Below are positions 1 to 8,078 of a stretch of 64,000 nucleotides of DNA, piece by piece; position 1 is the first letter of the stretch; each line of letters opens with the position of its first letter. The translations under genes and the position numbers were made by a program. Origin of the DNA: Xanthobacter flavus (GTDB lineage Bacteria; Pseudomonadota; Alphaproteobacteria; Rhizobiales; Xanthobacteraceae); contig NZ_JAGGML010000001.1 of NCBI RefSeq assembly GCF_017875275.1, positions 3,493,001-3,557,000 of the forward strand, in the 5' to 3' direction. Under the pieces are notes generated by a model. It was not told where the DNA came from, did no database searches, and worked only from the letters and a program-made list of their open reading frames with translations.

Positions 1-416
1 CCCCACATCAGCAGCGCGGGGTGGGTGCGATAGCGCTCCACCATATGGCGCAGCGCCTCCAGCTGGGCCGTCACGGCCGCCCTGTCGGCATAATTGAAGC
101 CGAGGCGCGGATGGGCGAGCCAGAAGCCCACGATCACCTTCAGCCCCGCCCGCTGCGCGGCATCGAGAATTTCGCCCGGCTCCTGCCCGTAGGTGCGGAT
201 GGTGTTGGCGCCCAGTGCCTTCAGCTCGGAAAAGCGCGTCTCGCCGCTGGCGCCGAGGGGCATGAAGGGCTTGCCATCCACCAGGATATCGGCACCGCGC
301 ACCGCCACCTGGGCGGCATGGGCCCGCCGCACGAGGGCGGGGGACAGGACGAGCACGACAAGCAGAAGGACAAAGACGTGACGCACGGACGAAACTCGCG
401 ATTGGCCTGAGGACAT
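1..416 (-). CDS. TIM-barrel glycoside hydrolase-like protein (GH2-like), partial
   Basis: The frame starts with ATG at 416 and runs leftwards off the window without a stop, so only about 138 N-terminal residues are present. Residues 1-27 form a signal peptide: a short basic start, a hydrophobic VLLLVVLVLSPALV core and a small-residue end (AHA). The mature part reads DILVDGKPFMPLGASGETRF and then LGANTIRTYG, typical of the first strand-helix units of GH2/GH5-like TIM barrels ('inner' beta-glycosidase domain). This points to an exported carbohydrate-active enzyme or a transferase-associated glycosidase. Substrate and catalytic residues lie outside the window. It is divergent from the phosphoesterase gene at 590. 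Confidence 0.72.
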   Translation of the reverse strand, partial: MSSGQSRVSSVRHVFVLLLVVLVLSPALVRRAHAAQVAVRGADILVDGKPFMPLGASGETRFSELKALGANTIRTYGQEPGEILDAAQRAGLKVIVGFWLAHPRLGFNYADRAAVTAQLEALRHMVERYRTHPALLMW

Positions 417-589
417 CGACGCATTGCAGCATGCAGGGTGCGGGATGCCTTCGGCAACATCAACCGGCCGCGGCCTGCGCGCCTTGCCGCATCGCAAACG
501 GGAACCGGCGCGGTTGCGGCGCGATCTGCTATAAGCGCCGCGTTCCTGCCGCACCCCTGCTGCTTCCCCGCCGCATCAAGGTCCGCTCC

Positions 590-1510
590 ATGCCCGTGAT
601 TGCCCATCTCTCCGACCCGCACCTCGGCCCGATTCCGGAGGCCCGCGTCTCCGAGCTTCTGGGCAAGCGCTTCTTCGGGATGATGAACTGGATCGGCGCG
701 CGGCGGCGCAATTTCGGAGCCTCGACGCTGGCCCCGCTGACCGCCGATCTCCTGGCCCAGCAGCCGGACCACATCTGCGTCACCGGCGACCTCGTGAACG
801 TGAGCCTGCCGGCCGAGTTCGACACCGGCGCCACCTTCCTCTCCTCCCTGGGAACGCCCGACCGGGTGAGCGTGGTGCCGGGCAATCACGATGCCTACGT
901 GCGCTCGGCCATGCACTATCACCTGGAGCATTGGGCGCCCTTCCTCGCCGGCGACGACAGCCATCCCCACACGCCGGTGGACGTGGATTCGTTTCCCTAT
1001 GTCCGGCGGCGGGGCGAATTGGCGATCGTGGGCGTTTCCACCGCCATACCCACGGCGGTGTTCCTCGCCAGCGGCAAGGCGGGGCGGGCCCAGCTCGGCC
1101 GGCTCTCGGCGCTGCTGCAGAAACTGAAGGCGGAAGGGCTGTTCCGGGTGGTGATGATCCACCATCCGCCCGTCGGCGAACGCCCCTTCCACCGCGACCT
1201 GCGCGATGCGGAAGAGGTGCGCGCGGTGCTGGCGCAGGCGGGGGCGGAACTGGTGCTGCACGGCCACGACCACCGCGCATCGCTGGGCTATATCCCGTCC
1301 GCCGTCGGCCGTATTCCCGTGGTGGGCGTGCCCTCCGCCTCGGCCGGTCCGCAGGATGATCGCGGCGCGGGCGGCTATTGCCTCTATCGCATCTCGGGGG
1401 GACCCGGCGCATGGCGGTGCGAAATGGAACGGCGCGGCTATGCGCGCGATGTGTCAGATATTTCAAGTCTTGAGGCAAAAATACTTTCGGGGCCGGAAGG
1501 CGTTGCCTAA
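590..1510 (+). CDS. Calcineurin-like metallophosphoesterase
   Basis: A 306-residue cytosolic metallophosphoesterase. The metal-binding signature is complete and in order: D-x-H in HLSDPHLG near residue 10, GD in CVTGDLVN near 64, GNHDAY near 102, the H of MIHHPP near 188 and GHDHR near 228. Such enzymes hydrolyse phosphomonoesters or diesters using a dinuclear metal centre; the substrate cannot be told from sequence. The open frame extends upstream to 431, but the start at 590 places the SDPHLG strand at the very N-terminus as in the family. The gene stands alone, with a 173-base gap to the divergent glycosidase gene. Confidence 0.9.
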   Translation: MPVIAHLSDPHLGPIPEARVSELLGKRFFGMMNWIGARRRNFGASTLAPLTADLLAQQPDHICVTGDLVNVSLPAEFDTGATFLSSLGTPDRVSVVPGNHDAYVRSAMHYHLEHWAPFLAGDDSHPHTPVDVDSFPYVRRRGELAIVGVSTAIPTAVFLASGKAGRAQLGRLSALLQKLKAEGLFRVVMIHHPPVGERPFHRDLRDAEEVRAVLAQAGAELVLHGHDHRASLGYIPSAVGRIPVVGVPSASAGPQDDRGAGGYCLYRISGGPGAWRCEMERRGYARDVSDISSLEAKILSGPEGVA

Positions 1511-1663
1511 AAGTCGTGGCATGATATGGGTGTCGTTGCGGCGGTGTAGCGCGAAATATCTATTTGCAACGAGTTGTATCAAGATGTCTATTACCGAAGT
1601 TTAAGTTGCTGGGAGTGGGGTCCGGGGGGATGCTTTGCTCGTCCCTGAAGGAGGACCCACGAC

Positions 1664-2221
1664 ATGAAACGTGCTCTTTTCGCCGCAACCGCCGCTGCCC
1701 TGATCGCCGGTTCCGCGGCAACCTATGCCGCCAACACCGCGCCGGCGGGGGACGCGCCGCACCGCTGGCAGCCGACCGCCGAGGATCGCGCCATCCTCAC
1801 CGATGCCCGCATCGTCGCGCTCAAGACCGCGCTGAAGCTGACGCCGGACCAGGAGAAGCTGTGGCCGGGCGTCGAGCAGACCCTGAAGTCCGTGGCCAAG
1901 GACGCGGCCCAGCGCCGCGAGCAGATGGGCGCCGACCGCAAGGCCGCCCGCGAGGCGCGGCAGGCCGGCACGCCCGTCGATCCCATCGCCCGCATGCGCA
2001 CCGCCGCGGATCGCATGGACGCCCGCGCGGCCGACCTGCGCAAGATCGCGGATGCGGCGGACCCGCTCTACAAGACCCTCGACGCGGGGCAGAAGCAGCG
2101 CCTCAACATGGTGCTGCGCCAGCAGTTCCGGGGCATGGGTGGCGGAATGGGCGGCTGGCACCACGGTCCCCATGGCGGCCCGCACGGCGGCCCCAACGCC
2201 GACGGCCCGCGCCGCGGCTGA
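1664..2221 (+). CDS. Spy/CpxP-like LTXXQ-motif periplasmic protein
   Basis: A 185-residue exported protein. Residues 1-22 are a signal peptide (MKR, hydrophobic core, cleavage after TYA). The mature protein is mostly helical, charged and Ala/Arg-rich. It has an LTPDQEKLW element near residue 60, matching the LTxxQ motif of the Spy/CpxP family, and a second related element (LDAGQKQRLNMVLRQQF) near 140. Family members are periplasmic chaperones or envelope-stress sensors. The C-terminus is Gly/His-rich (HHGPHGGPHGG), which could bind metal; that is inference. A strong Shine-Dalgarno (GAAGGAGG) lies about 10 bases upstream. TTGCAA and TCTATT hexamers 17 bases apart near 1560-1590 may be its promoter. 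Confidence 0.78.
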   Translation: MKRALFAATAAALIAGSAATYAANTAPAGDAPHRWQPTAEDRAILTDARIVALKTALKLTPDQEKLWPGVEQTLKSVAKDAAQRREQMGADRKAAREARQAGTPVDPIARMRTAADRMDARAADLRKIADAADPLYKTLDAGQKQRLNMVLRQQFRGMGGGMGGWHHGPHGGPHGGPNADGPRRG

Positions 2222-2419
2222 CCGGCATTCGGTTCCCGGGGGAGGCGGGGCGGCGGGGGCCGCTCTGCTCTCCAGGAAAGTGGCGGTATCATTGAGCTGA
2301 TTCATGAGAGCGGCTCATGGACCCGTTGACGATTATTGATTTTCCAAAGGACCGGGGCTGCTCGTAGAATGGGGCAACATGCACATCCCCTGTGCATCCC
2401 CCTCAGCGAGACGACCCCG

Positions 2420-3667
2420 ATGTCCGCCCCGTCCTCCCCGCCCGCCGCCTCCGGCCGCAGCGGCGCCGTGCCTGCCATCCTCATTCTCATCGCCGGATCG
2501 GCGGTGGCGTTGGTCACCTTCGGCCCGCGCTCGGTTTTCGGCCTGTTCCTGCTGCCCATGTCGCAGGAGTTCGGCTGGGGCCGGGACGTGTTCGGCTTCG
2601 CCGTGGCCATCCAGAACCTGCTTTGGGGCGTCGGCTCACCGTTTGCCGGCGCGCTGGCCGATCGCTTCGGAACGGTCCGGGTGCTGTGCTGCGGTGCGCT
2701 CATCTACGCCGCCGGCCTCGTGCTGATGGCCTATGCGACCACGCCCGGCCTGCTGCATCTGTCCGCCGGCGTGCTGATCGGCTTCGGCCTTTCGGCTGCC
2801 TCGTTCAATCTGGTGCTCGCGGCGTTCGGCAAGCTGCTGCCGAACGAGTGGAAGTCGCTCGGCTTCGGTCTTGCGACCGCGGCCGGCTCCTTCGGCCAGT
2901 TCCTGTTCCCGCCGCTCACCCGTGGGCTGATGGACACCATCGGCTGGCACGAGACGCTGCTCGTGTTCGGCGCCTCTCTGCTCATCGTGCTGCCCTTCTC
3001 TCTGGCGCTGGCCACACGCGCGGCGCCGCCAACGGGAGCCGGCAGCGCCCAGCCCCCCCAGCAGACCATCGGCGCGGCACTGAGCGAGGCGCTCCGGCAT
3101 CCGAGCTATGTGTTGCTGGTGCTCGGCTTCTTCACCTGCGGCTTCCAGCTCGCCTTTGTCACCGTCCACATGCCGGCCTTCCTGGTCGACAAGGGCATGA
3201 GCCTGTCGGTGGGCGCCTACACGCTGGCGCTGATCGGACTGTTCAACATCCTCGGCTCGCTGACCGCCGGCTACCTCTCCAACCGCATGTCGCGCAAGGT
3301 GCTGCTGTCGCTCATCTATGCCGGACGGGGCATCGCCATCGCGGCGTTCATCCTGTCCCCGATCACGGCGACGAGCTGCTACGTGTTCGGCGCCGCCATG
3401 GGCTTCCTGTGGCTCTCCACCGTGCCGCCGACCTCGGGCCTCGTGATGCTCATGTTCGGCACGCGCTACATGGCCATGCTCTATGGCTTCGCCTTCTTCT
3501 CCCACCAGGTGGGCGGCTTCCTGGGGGTCTATCTGGGCGGCGAGATCTATGAGGCGACCAAGAGCTACGACTGGCTCTGGTGGCTGTCTGTCGCACTGTC
3601 CTTTGCCTCGGCGGCCATCAATCTGCCCATAAGGGAACGTCCTGTTCATCGGCCGGTAACCGTATGA
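2420..3667 (+). CDS. MFS transporter
   Basis: A 415-residue major facilitator with about 12 predicted membrane helices, which is the usual length. After the first helix (VPAILILIAGSAVALVTFG) the loop after helix 2 carries the conserved DRFGTVR motif, and the central loop (ALATRAAPPTGAG...) separates the two six-helix halves. It resembles the oxalate/formate antiporter-like or monocarboxylate-type MFS group (NARK-like FGPRSVFGLFLLPMSQEFGW opening), but the substrate is not determinable. The start at 2420 is chosen because the first helix follows directly; an earlier in-frame ATG at 2336 would add a non-membrane leader. An imperfect stem-loop follows the stop. Confidence 0.88.
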   Translation: MSAPSSPPAASGRSGAVPAILILIAGSAVALVTFGPRSVFGLFLLPMSQEFGWGRDVFGFAVAIQNLLWGVGSPFAGALADRFGTVRVLCCGALIYAAGLVLMAYATTPGLLHLSAGVLIGFGLSAASFNLVLAAFGKLLPNEWKSLGFGLATAAGSFGQFLFPPLTRGLMDTIGWHETLLVFGASLLIVLPFSLALATRAAPPTGAGSAQPPQQTIGAALSEALRHPSYVLLVLGFFTCGFQLAFVTVHMPAFLVDKGMSLSVGAYTLALIGLFNILGSLTAGYLSNRMSRKVLLSLIYAGRGIAIAAFILSPITATSCYVFGAAMGFLWLSTVPPTSGLVMLMFGTRYMAMLYGFAFFSHQVGGFLGVYLGGEIYEATKSYDWLWWLSVALSFASAAINLPIRERPVHRPVTV

Positions 3668-3681
3668 GCGCGACTCTCAGA

Positions 3682-3710
3682 GCACGGTGCCGGAAGATTC
3701 GGCATCGTGC
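3682..3710 (+). terminator. Stem-loop after the MFS gene
   Basis: Arms GCACGGTGCCG (3682-3692) and CGGCATCGTGC (3700-3710) pair 10 of 11 bases around a 7-base loop, 15 bases past the MFS stop codon. There is no T-tract, so it may be a weak or Rho-assisted terminator or an mRNA-stabilising hairpin. Confidence 0.4.
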
Positions 3711-3788
3711 GCACGGCGCCGGTGTTCCCTAGCTGTTCCTGCTATTGACAACGGCCGGTGGTGTCTGCGCAACGTGAGCGAAGATCAA

Positions 3789-4274
3789 ATGGATAAACGC
3801 GAACAAGCCATGCGCAGCATTGTCATCGCGGCCTTGGGCTTTGCCGCACTCCTCCCCGCCGCCCTTGTGGCGGCGCCCGCCGCCGCCCAGCAGCTCACCG
3901 CCGATCAGGCGCGCGACTTCGTGGTCGGCCGCACCTTCTCGTTCACCTGCTTCGAGGGCTCCAAGGGCGCCGGACGCGTTTATGCGGACGGCTCCGTCGC
4001 CGGCATGATCACTCTGCGCGAGGCGCCGCCGCGCTTCGTGCGCCTGCCGCCCAACACGCTGCGCGTGCGTGGCGAGAACGTCTGCGGCTTCGTGAAGGGC
4101 ATGACCTTCGAGCCCTGCTTCGATCTGGTGAAGACCGGTCAGAATTCCTTCCGTGGCTCGCTCGCCGGCATCCAGACCATGTGGTGCGAGTTCGTGGGCA
4201 CCAGCGGCGACGGCCAGCAGGTGGCCTCGCGCCGCTCCAAGTCCAAGCGCACCACGGAAGCCGCGGCGGACTGA
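3789..4274 (+). CDS. Exported protein of unknown function
   Basis: About 161 residues from the ATG at 3789 (an alternative ATG at 3810 gives 154). After a basic start comes a clear signal peptide ending in APAAAQQ, so the mature protein is periplasmic or secreted. The mature region has four cysteines (FTCFEGSKG, NVCGFVKG, FEPCFDL, MWCEFVG) that could form two disulfides. It has alternating beta-like segments (GRVYADGSVAGMITL, NTLRVRGENVCGF) and a Lys/Arg-rich tail. The pattern of a short secreted beta-domain with conserved cysteines occurs in many Rhizobiales hypotheticals. No function can be assigned. Neither start has a strong ribosome-binding site. Confidence 0.7.
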   Translation: MDKREQAMRSIVIAALGFAALLPAALVAAPAAAQQLTADQARDFVVGRTFSFTCFEGSKGAGRVYADGSVAGMITLREAPPRFVRLPPNTLRVRGENVCGFVKGMTFEPCFDLVKTGQNSFRGSLAGIQTMWCEFVGTSGDGQQVASRRSKSKRTTEAAAD

Positions 4275-4285
4275 TCGCTGCTCCC

Positions 4286-5200
4286 TCAGCCCGCGGCCGC
4301 CGCGGGCTGGTCCTCGACCCCCTCGATCCGCCCCCTGAGCTTGCCGATCTCCCGGCCCGCGTGCTCCATGAAGGTGCGCACCCGCGCCGTGGCCTTGATG
4401 TCGGGGTGGGTGAGCAGCCACAGACCTGATTCCAGCTCGTTCTGCCGCCCCATCAGCTGGACGAGGCCGGGCGTGACGGCCGCGATGAAGCAGGGCAGCA
4501 GCGCCAGCCCCATCCCCGCCGCCGCCGCTTCGGCAAGGCCGAGCACGGTGTTCACCCGATAGATGATCTTCTCGTCGCCCACCCGCTCGCGCAGCCATTT
4601 GGCGGGCTTGATGGCACCAAGATTGTCGGAGAAGCCGATCCAGTCGTGGCGCCTGAAATCCGCCGGTTCGAGTGGGCCCGCGATGTCGTGCGCCGCGCTG
4701 CCGTAGATGCCCCACGCGATGGACGCCATGCGCCGCCCCACCAGCGTGTCGCCCGGCCGGTCGCTGGCACGGATGGCCACATCCGCGTCGCGCTTGGACA
4801 GGCTGAGCGACTGGTTGGAGATCACCACGTCCAGCCGGATTTCCGGATAGGCCTGCCGGAAGGAAGCGAAGATGGGCGTGAGCATGTGGACCAGCAGCGT
4901 GTCGTTGGTGGTCACGCGCAGTTCACCGGACGGCCGCAGGTCCTGTCCGGTAATGCGGCGCTCCACCGCCAGCACCTCGTCCGCCATGTGCTCGGCGAGG
5001 CGCACCATTTCCTCGCCCATGGGGGTCGGCACGTAGCCGGCGCGCGCCCGTTCGAACAGCCGGGCGCCCAATTGCTGCTCCAGCGTACCAAGGCGGCGGA
5101 AAACGGTGGAATGGTTGACGGCCAATTGCTCAGCGGCGCCGGCCAGGGAGCCGGTTTCGGCGATGGCCCGGACCAGCCGGAAATCGTCCCACGGAATCAT
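4286..5200 (-). CDS. LysR-family transcriptional regulator
   Basis: A 304-residue LysR-type regulator. The N-terminal winged helix-turn-helix spans residues 1-60 (FRLVRAIAETGSLAGAAEQL then STVFRRLGTLEQQLGARLFER). The remainder is the periplasmic-binding-like effector domain, beginning at RPSGELRVTTNDTLL. The N-terminus (MIPWDDFRLV) is typical of the subgroup controlling small divergent membrane or oxidoreductase genes. It is transcribed away from the doxX-like gene at 5323. The shared gap holds a perfect palindrome (5226-5241), so it probably regulates itself and that gene. The inducer is unknown. Confidence 0.92.
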   Translation of the reverse strand: MIPWDDFRLVRAIAETGSLAGAAEQLAVNHSTVFRRLGTLEQQLGARLFERARAGYVPTPMGEEMVRLAEHMADEVLAVERRITGQDLRPSGELRVTTNDTLLVHMLTPIFASFRQAYPEIRLDVVISNQSLSLSKRDADVAIRASDRPGDTLVGRRMASIAWGIYGSAAHDIAGPLEPADFRRHDWIGFSDNLGAIKPAKWLRERVGDEKIIYRVNTVLGLAEAAAAGMGLALLPCFIAAVTPGLVQLMGRQNELESGLWLLTHPDIKATARVRTFMEHAGREIGKLRGRIEGVEDQPAAAAG

Positions 5201-5225
5201 GGAGCGGCGACCCTCGGGAAAGTGA

Positions 5226-5241
5226 TTTGCACAGATGCAAA
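5226..5241. promoter_or_regulatory. Palindrome between lysR and doxX-like genes
   Basis: TTTGCA-CAGA-TGCAAA is a perfect 16-base inverted repeat. It contains the T-N11-A spacing seen in LysR operators and lies 26 bases upstream of the LysR start and about 80 bases upstream of the divergent doxX-like gene. It is a likely autoregulatory/target operator. Confidence 0.6.
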
Positions 5242-5322
5242 CTCGATCAGGATTTGATGAGTATGGCCGTGCATGAGAGTGAAAGCTAGATGTGGTGCCA
5301 CCTTAAGCCGGAGTTCACTCCC

Positions 5323-5751
5323 ATGGTCGATACCCGCACCGCTCCCTACGGCCTCTTCATCCTCCGCCTCGCCCTCGGCATCATGTGGCTGTCGCACGGC
5401 CTGATGAAGATCTTCGTGTTCACCGTCCCCGGCTTCGCCGGCTTCCTCTCCAGCAAGATGGGTGTGCCCGGCGCCCTCGCCATTCCCTTCATCGCCATCG
5501 AGATCGTCGGCGGTCTCCTGCTCATCGGCGGCGTCTACGCCCGGCAGGTCGCCATCCTCCTGATCCCCGTGATGCTCGGCGCGCTCAGCTATCACCTGCC
5601 CAACGGCTGGGTGTTCTCCGCCCCGGGCGGCGGCTGGGAATATCCGGCTTTCCTCGTGGTGGGCCAGATCGTTCTGGCGCTGTCCGGTGAGGGCGCCTTC
5701 GCGGTGAAGCCCGCCGCGCTCCTGCCCACCCGCCGTGCCGCGGTCGCCTGA
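5323..5751 (+). CDS. DoxX family membrane protein
   Basis: A 142-residue inner-membrane protein with four predicted helices, the DoxX/DoxD-like architecture. It opens APYGLFILRLALGIMWLSHGLMKI, has AIPFIAIEIVGGLLLIGGVYARQVAILLIPVMLGAL in the middle, and ends in a final helix YPAFLVVGQIVLALSG. Members are linked to redox and thiosulfate/quinone metabolism or small-molecule stress, but exact roles are mostly unknown. The start at 5323 has GGAG 10 bases upstream. The divergent LysR gene is its likely regulator. A strong bidirectional terminator follows. Confidence 0.87.
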   Translation: MVDTRTAPYGLFILRLALGIMWLSHGLMKIFVFTVPGFAGFLSSKMGVPGALAIPFIAIEIVGGLLLIGGVYARQVAILLIPVMLGALSYHLPNGWVFSAPGGGWEYPAFLVVGQIVLALSGEGAFAVKPAALLPTRRAAVA

Positions 5752-5779
5752 TCCAGGCCTGATCTTCAGGGCTCAACAA

Positions 5780-5809
5780 AAAGGCCGGCTCCGCAAGGGG
5801 CCGGCCTTT
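5780..5809. terminator. Bidirectional intrinsic terminator
   Basis: A 13-base stem (AAAGGCCGGC.. with ..GCCGGCCTTT) with a GCAA tetraloop has an A-run on the left and TTT on the right. It lies between the convergent doxX-like and polyprenyl synthase genes and can terminate both. Confidence 0.85.
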
Positions 5810-5827
5810 GTCATGCGATGTGCCGCG

Positions 5828-6835
5828 TCAGTGGGCGCGGGACAGGCAGAAGTCCACCGCCTCGATGAGCGCGGCCTTGGCCGGGCCGGCCGGGAAGAGG
5901 GCGAGGGCGTCCTTGGCGATGGCGCCGTAGTGGCGCGCGCGCTCCACCGTGTCGGCGATAGCGCGATGCTTGGTCATGAGGCCGATGGCCTGATCCAGGT
6001 CCGCATCACCCGCCTCGCCATTCTCGAGGCAGCGCTGCCAGAAGGCGCGTTCCTTCTCGTCGCCGCGCCGGAAGGCGAGCAGCACCGGCAGGGTGATCTT
6101 CCCCTCCCGGAAATCGTCGCCCACGTTCTTGCCGAGCTTGGCCTGGGAGCCCCCGTAGTCGAGGGCGTCGTCCACCAGCTGGAAGGCGATGCCGAGGTTC
6201 ATGCCATAGGAGCGGCAGGCGGCCTGCTCGGCCTTCGGCCGCTGCGCGAGCACCGCGCCCACCTCGCAGGCGGCGGCGAACAGCTCGGCGGTCTTGCCGC
6301 GGATGACGGCGAGGTAATCGTCCTCGGAGGTGGCGGTGTTCTTGGCGGCGGCGAGCTGCATCACCTCGCCCTCGGCGATGACGCAGGCAGCGGTGGAGAG
6401 GATGTCGAGGCAGGTCATGGAGCCCACCTCCACCATCATCTTGAACGCCTGCCCGAGCAGGAAATCGCCCACCAGAACGCTCGCCTCGTTGCCCCAGAGC
6501 TTGCGGGCGGCGAGCTTGCCGCGCCGCATGTCGCTCTCGTCCACCACGTCGTCATGGAGGAGGGTCGCGGTGTGCATGAACTCCACGGAGGCGGCGAGCT
6601 TCACATGGCCTTCGCCCCGATAGCCGGCGAGCGCGGCGCAGGCGAGCGTCAGCATGGGCCGCAGCCGCTTGCCGCCGGACGAGATGAGGTGGTTCGCCAC
6701 CTCGGGAATCATGGCCACGTCGGAACCCGTCCGCGCCAGGATCACGGCGTTGACGCGCTCCATGTCCGCCTTCACCAAGGCGACCAGCGCCTCGAGCGAC
6801 GGCTCGTTAGGCTCGAACGGAAGGACGACGGCCAA
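5828..6835 (-). CDS. ispB: Polyprenyl (octaprenyl-type) diphosphate synthase
   Basis: A trans-isoprenyl diphosphate synthase, 335 residues if the TTG at 6835 is the start. It elongates FPP with IPP to make the ubiquinone side chain. Both Asp-rich motifs are present: DDVVDESDMRRG (first aspartates near 95-99) and DDALD (222-226). GGKRLRP near 54-60 is the substrate lysine/arginine motif. No ATG precedes the conserved start of the fold. The TTG is preceded by CGGGAG 7 bases upstream, and the upstream open frame is an overlap artefact. The chain length (C40-C50) cannot be read from sequence. It is divergent from the DUF2007/trmN6 pair, an arrangement seen in other Rhizobiales. Confidence 0.9.
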   Translation of the reverse strand: MAVVLPFEPNEPSLEALVALVKADMERVNAVILARTGSDVAMIPEVANHLISSGGKRLRPMLTLACAALAGYRGEGHVKLAASVEFMHTATLLHDDVVDESDMRRGKLAARKLWGNEASVLVGDFLLGQAFKMMVEVGSMTCLDILSTAACVIAEGEVMQLAAAKNTATSEDDYLAVIRGKTAELFAAACEVGAVLAQRPKAEQAACRSYGMNLGIAFQLVDDALDYGGSQAKLGKNVGDDFREGKITLPVLLAFRRGDEKERAFWQRCLENGEAGDADLDQAIGLMTKHRAIADTVERARHYGAIAKDALALFPAGPAKAALIEAVDFCLSRAH

Positions 6836-6960
6836 GAAACGCTCCCGCTTGTCAATCTTTGGGGCGCACCATAGGGATGCGGACGGGTTCCGTGCAAGCT
6901 TTGGCAGATCGCCATCGGTTGCAGCGGGTGCGCCGGTCGCCGCAATCGGAGGTCTGTACG

Positions 6961-7189
6961 ATGCAGGAGATGGTGCGGACCAACGATCTTGTGCTGCTCG
7001 GCGCCATCGAGGCGCTGCTGACGGCGGCCGATATCGGTCACATGGTCGCGGATGCCCACATGAGCGTCCTGGAAGGCTCCATCGGCGTTTTCCCCCCGCC
7101 GCCTGCTGATTGTGGACGAGGATGTGCCGCGCGCCCGCCGCCTTTTGCAGGAAGCGGGATTCGGCGCGGCCCTGCGCGATGGCGACTGA
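6961..7189 (+). pseudogene. DUF2007 (putative signal-transducing) protein gene with apparent +1 frameshift
   Basis: Residues 1-44 (MQEMVRTNDLVLLGAIEALL ... SVLEGSIGVF) match the small DUF2007 family. After GSIGVF the frame enters a run of six C (7092-7097) and turns to nonsense. Removing one C restores PRRLLIVDEDVPRARRLLQEAGF and then ALRDGD before a stop at 7187-7189, giving 75 residues, the normal family length. The restored stop overlaps the next start (ATGGCGACTGA), as in translationally coupled pairs. It is therefore either a sequencing/assembly indel, a genuine mutation, or slippage at the C-run. The function of the family is unknown. Confidence 0.8.
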
Positions 7190-7937
7190 GGCGAACCTGC
7201 TGTCCACAGACAGCGTGCTCGGCGGCAGGCTGACGTTGCGACAGATGGTTTCCGGCCATCGGGTTGGCCACGATGCCCTGCTCCTCGCAGCCTTCGCGCC
7301 GGCCGACCGCCGCGTCGTGGTGGATTTCGGAACGGGCGTGGGGAGCGCCGGCCTCGCCTTTCTCGCCCGCGTTCCGGACGCGCGCGCGACGCTGGTGGAG
7401 ATCGATCCCGCCCTCGCCGCTCTGGCAGGCGAGAATGCTGCTCTGAACGGCTTCGGCGCCCGGGCGCGGGTGGTGACGGGGGATGTCGCGTCCCTTGCCC
7501 GGCCTTCCGGCCCGCCGGTGCCCGAATTGGGCGCGGCCGACCTCGTGCTCGCGAATCCCCCCTTCAATGCCGACGCCCGCCACCGCACGTCCCCCGACGC
7601 CGCCCGCGCCCGCGCGCACATGGCCGATGCCGCCCTCCTCGCCGACTGGACCCGCGCAGCCGACCGCTGCCTTGGCGCGAAGGGGATGATCTGTCTCATC
7701 CATCGCCCCGAGGCGCTGGGGGACATTCTTGCGGTGTTGTCGCGGGGGTTCGGGGCAGTGGAGATTTTGCCGGTGTACCCGCGCGCGGACCGGCCGGCGG
7801 TGCGGCTGCTGGTGCGGGCGGTGAAGGGGCGGCGCACGCCCCCGTCGATCCTGCCCGGCCTTGTCCTTTCGGAGGCGGACGGAACACCGACGCCGCAGGC
7901 CGAGGCGGTGTTGCGGGACGGGGCCGCGCTCGGCTGA
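7179..7937 (+). CDS. tRNA1(Val) (adenine-N6)-methyltransferase family protein (TrmN6-like)
   Basis: A 252-residue class I SAM-dependent methyltransferase. Motif I is VVVDFGTGVGSAGLAF near residue 50, the acidic post-I residue is in TLVEIDP, and the N6-adenine type catalytic motif is NPPF in LVLANPPFNAD near residue 127. The preceding GHRVGHDALLLAAF element is characteristic of the TrmN6/YfiC group, which methylates A37 of tRNA1(Val). The start at 7179 overlaps the restored DUF2007 stop by 11 bases, suggesting coupled translation. The exact RNA target is inferred from family membership. Confidence 0.85.
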   Translation: MATEANLLSTDSVLGGRLTLRQMVSGHRVGHDALLLAAFAPADRRVVVDFGTGVGSAGLAFLARVPDARATLVEIDPALAALAGENAALNGFGARARVVTGDVASLARPSGPPVPELGAADLVLANPPFNADARHRTSPDAARARAHMADAALLADWTRAADRCLGAKGMICLIHRPEALGDILAVLSRGFGAVEILPVYPRADRPAVRLLVRAVKGRRTPPSILPGLVLSEADGTPTPQAEAVLRDGAALG

Positions 7938-8054
7938 GGCGCTACAGGGCGCCATCCATTCACGGGCCGTAGCGCCTTGAGGCGCCGGCCTTTGCCGCAA
8001 CGTGGCGCCTTGAGGGCGCCGGCCTTTGCTTTTGCCTGGCGCCTTGAGGGCGCC
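7936..8054. repeat. Three palindromic repeats GGCGCCTTGAGGGCGCC upstream of the S49 peptidase gene
   Basis: The unit [A/G]GCGCCTTGA(G)GGCGCC occurs at 7971-7986, 8004-8020 and 8038-8054. The first two are followed by GGCCTTTGC. A degenerate copy (GAGGCGCTACAGGGCGCC) begins at 7936. Each unit folds into a 6-base GGCGCC/GGCGCC stem. The last copy ends one base before an ATG at 8055. Confidence 0.8.
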
Positions 8055-8078
8055 ATGCGGAGTCCCTACATCTCGGGC

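Noticed and set aside
6836-8056. Upstream extension of the polyprenyl synthase frame to over 700 codons.
   Set aside because: The extension lies antisense to the DUF2007 and methyltransferase genes; the fold and ribosome-binding site fit the TTG at 6835.
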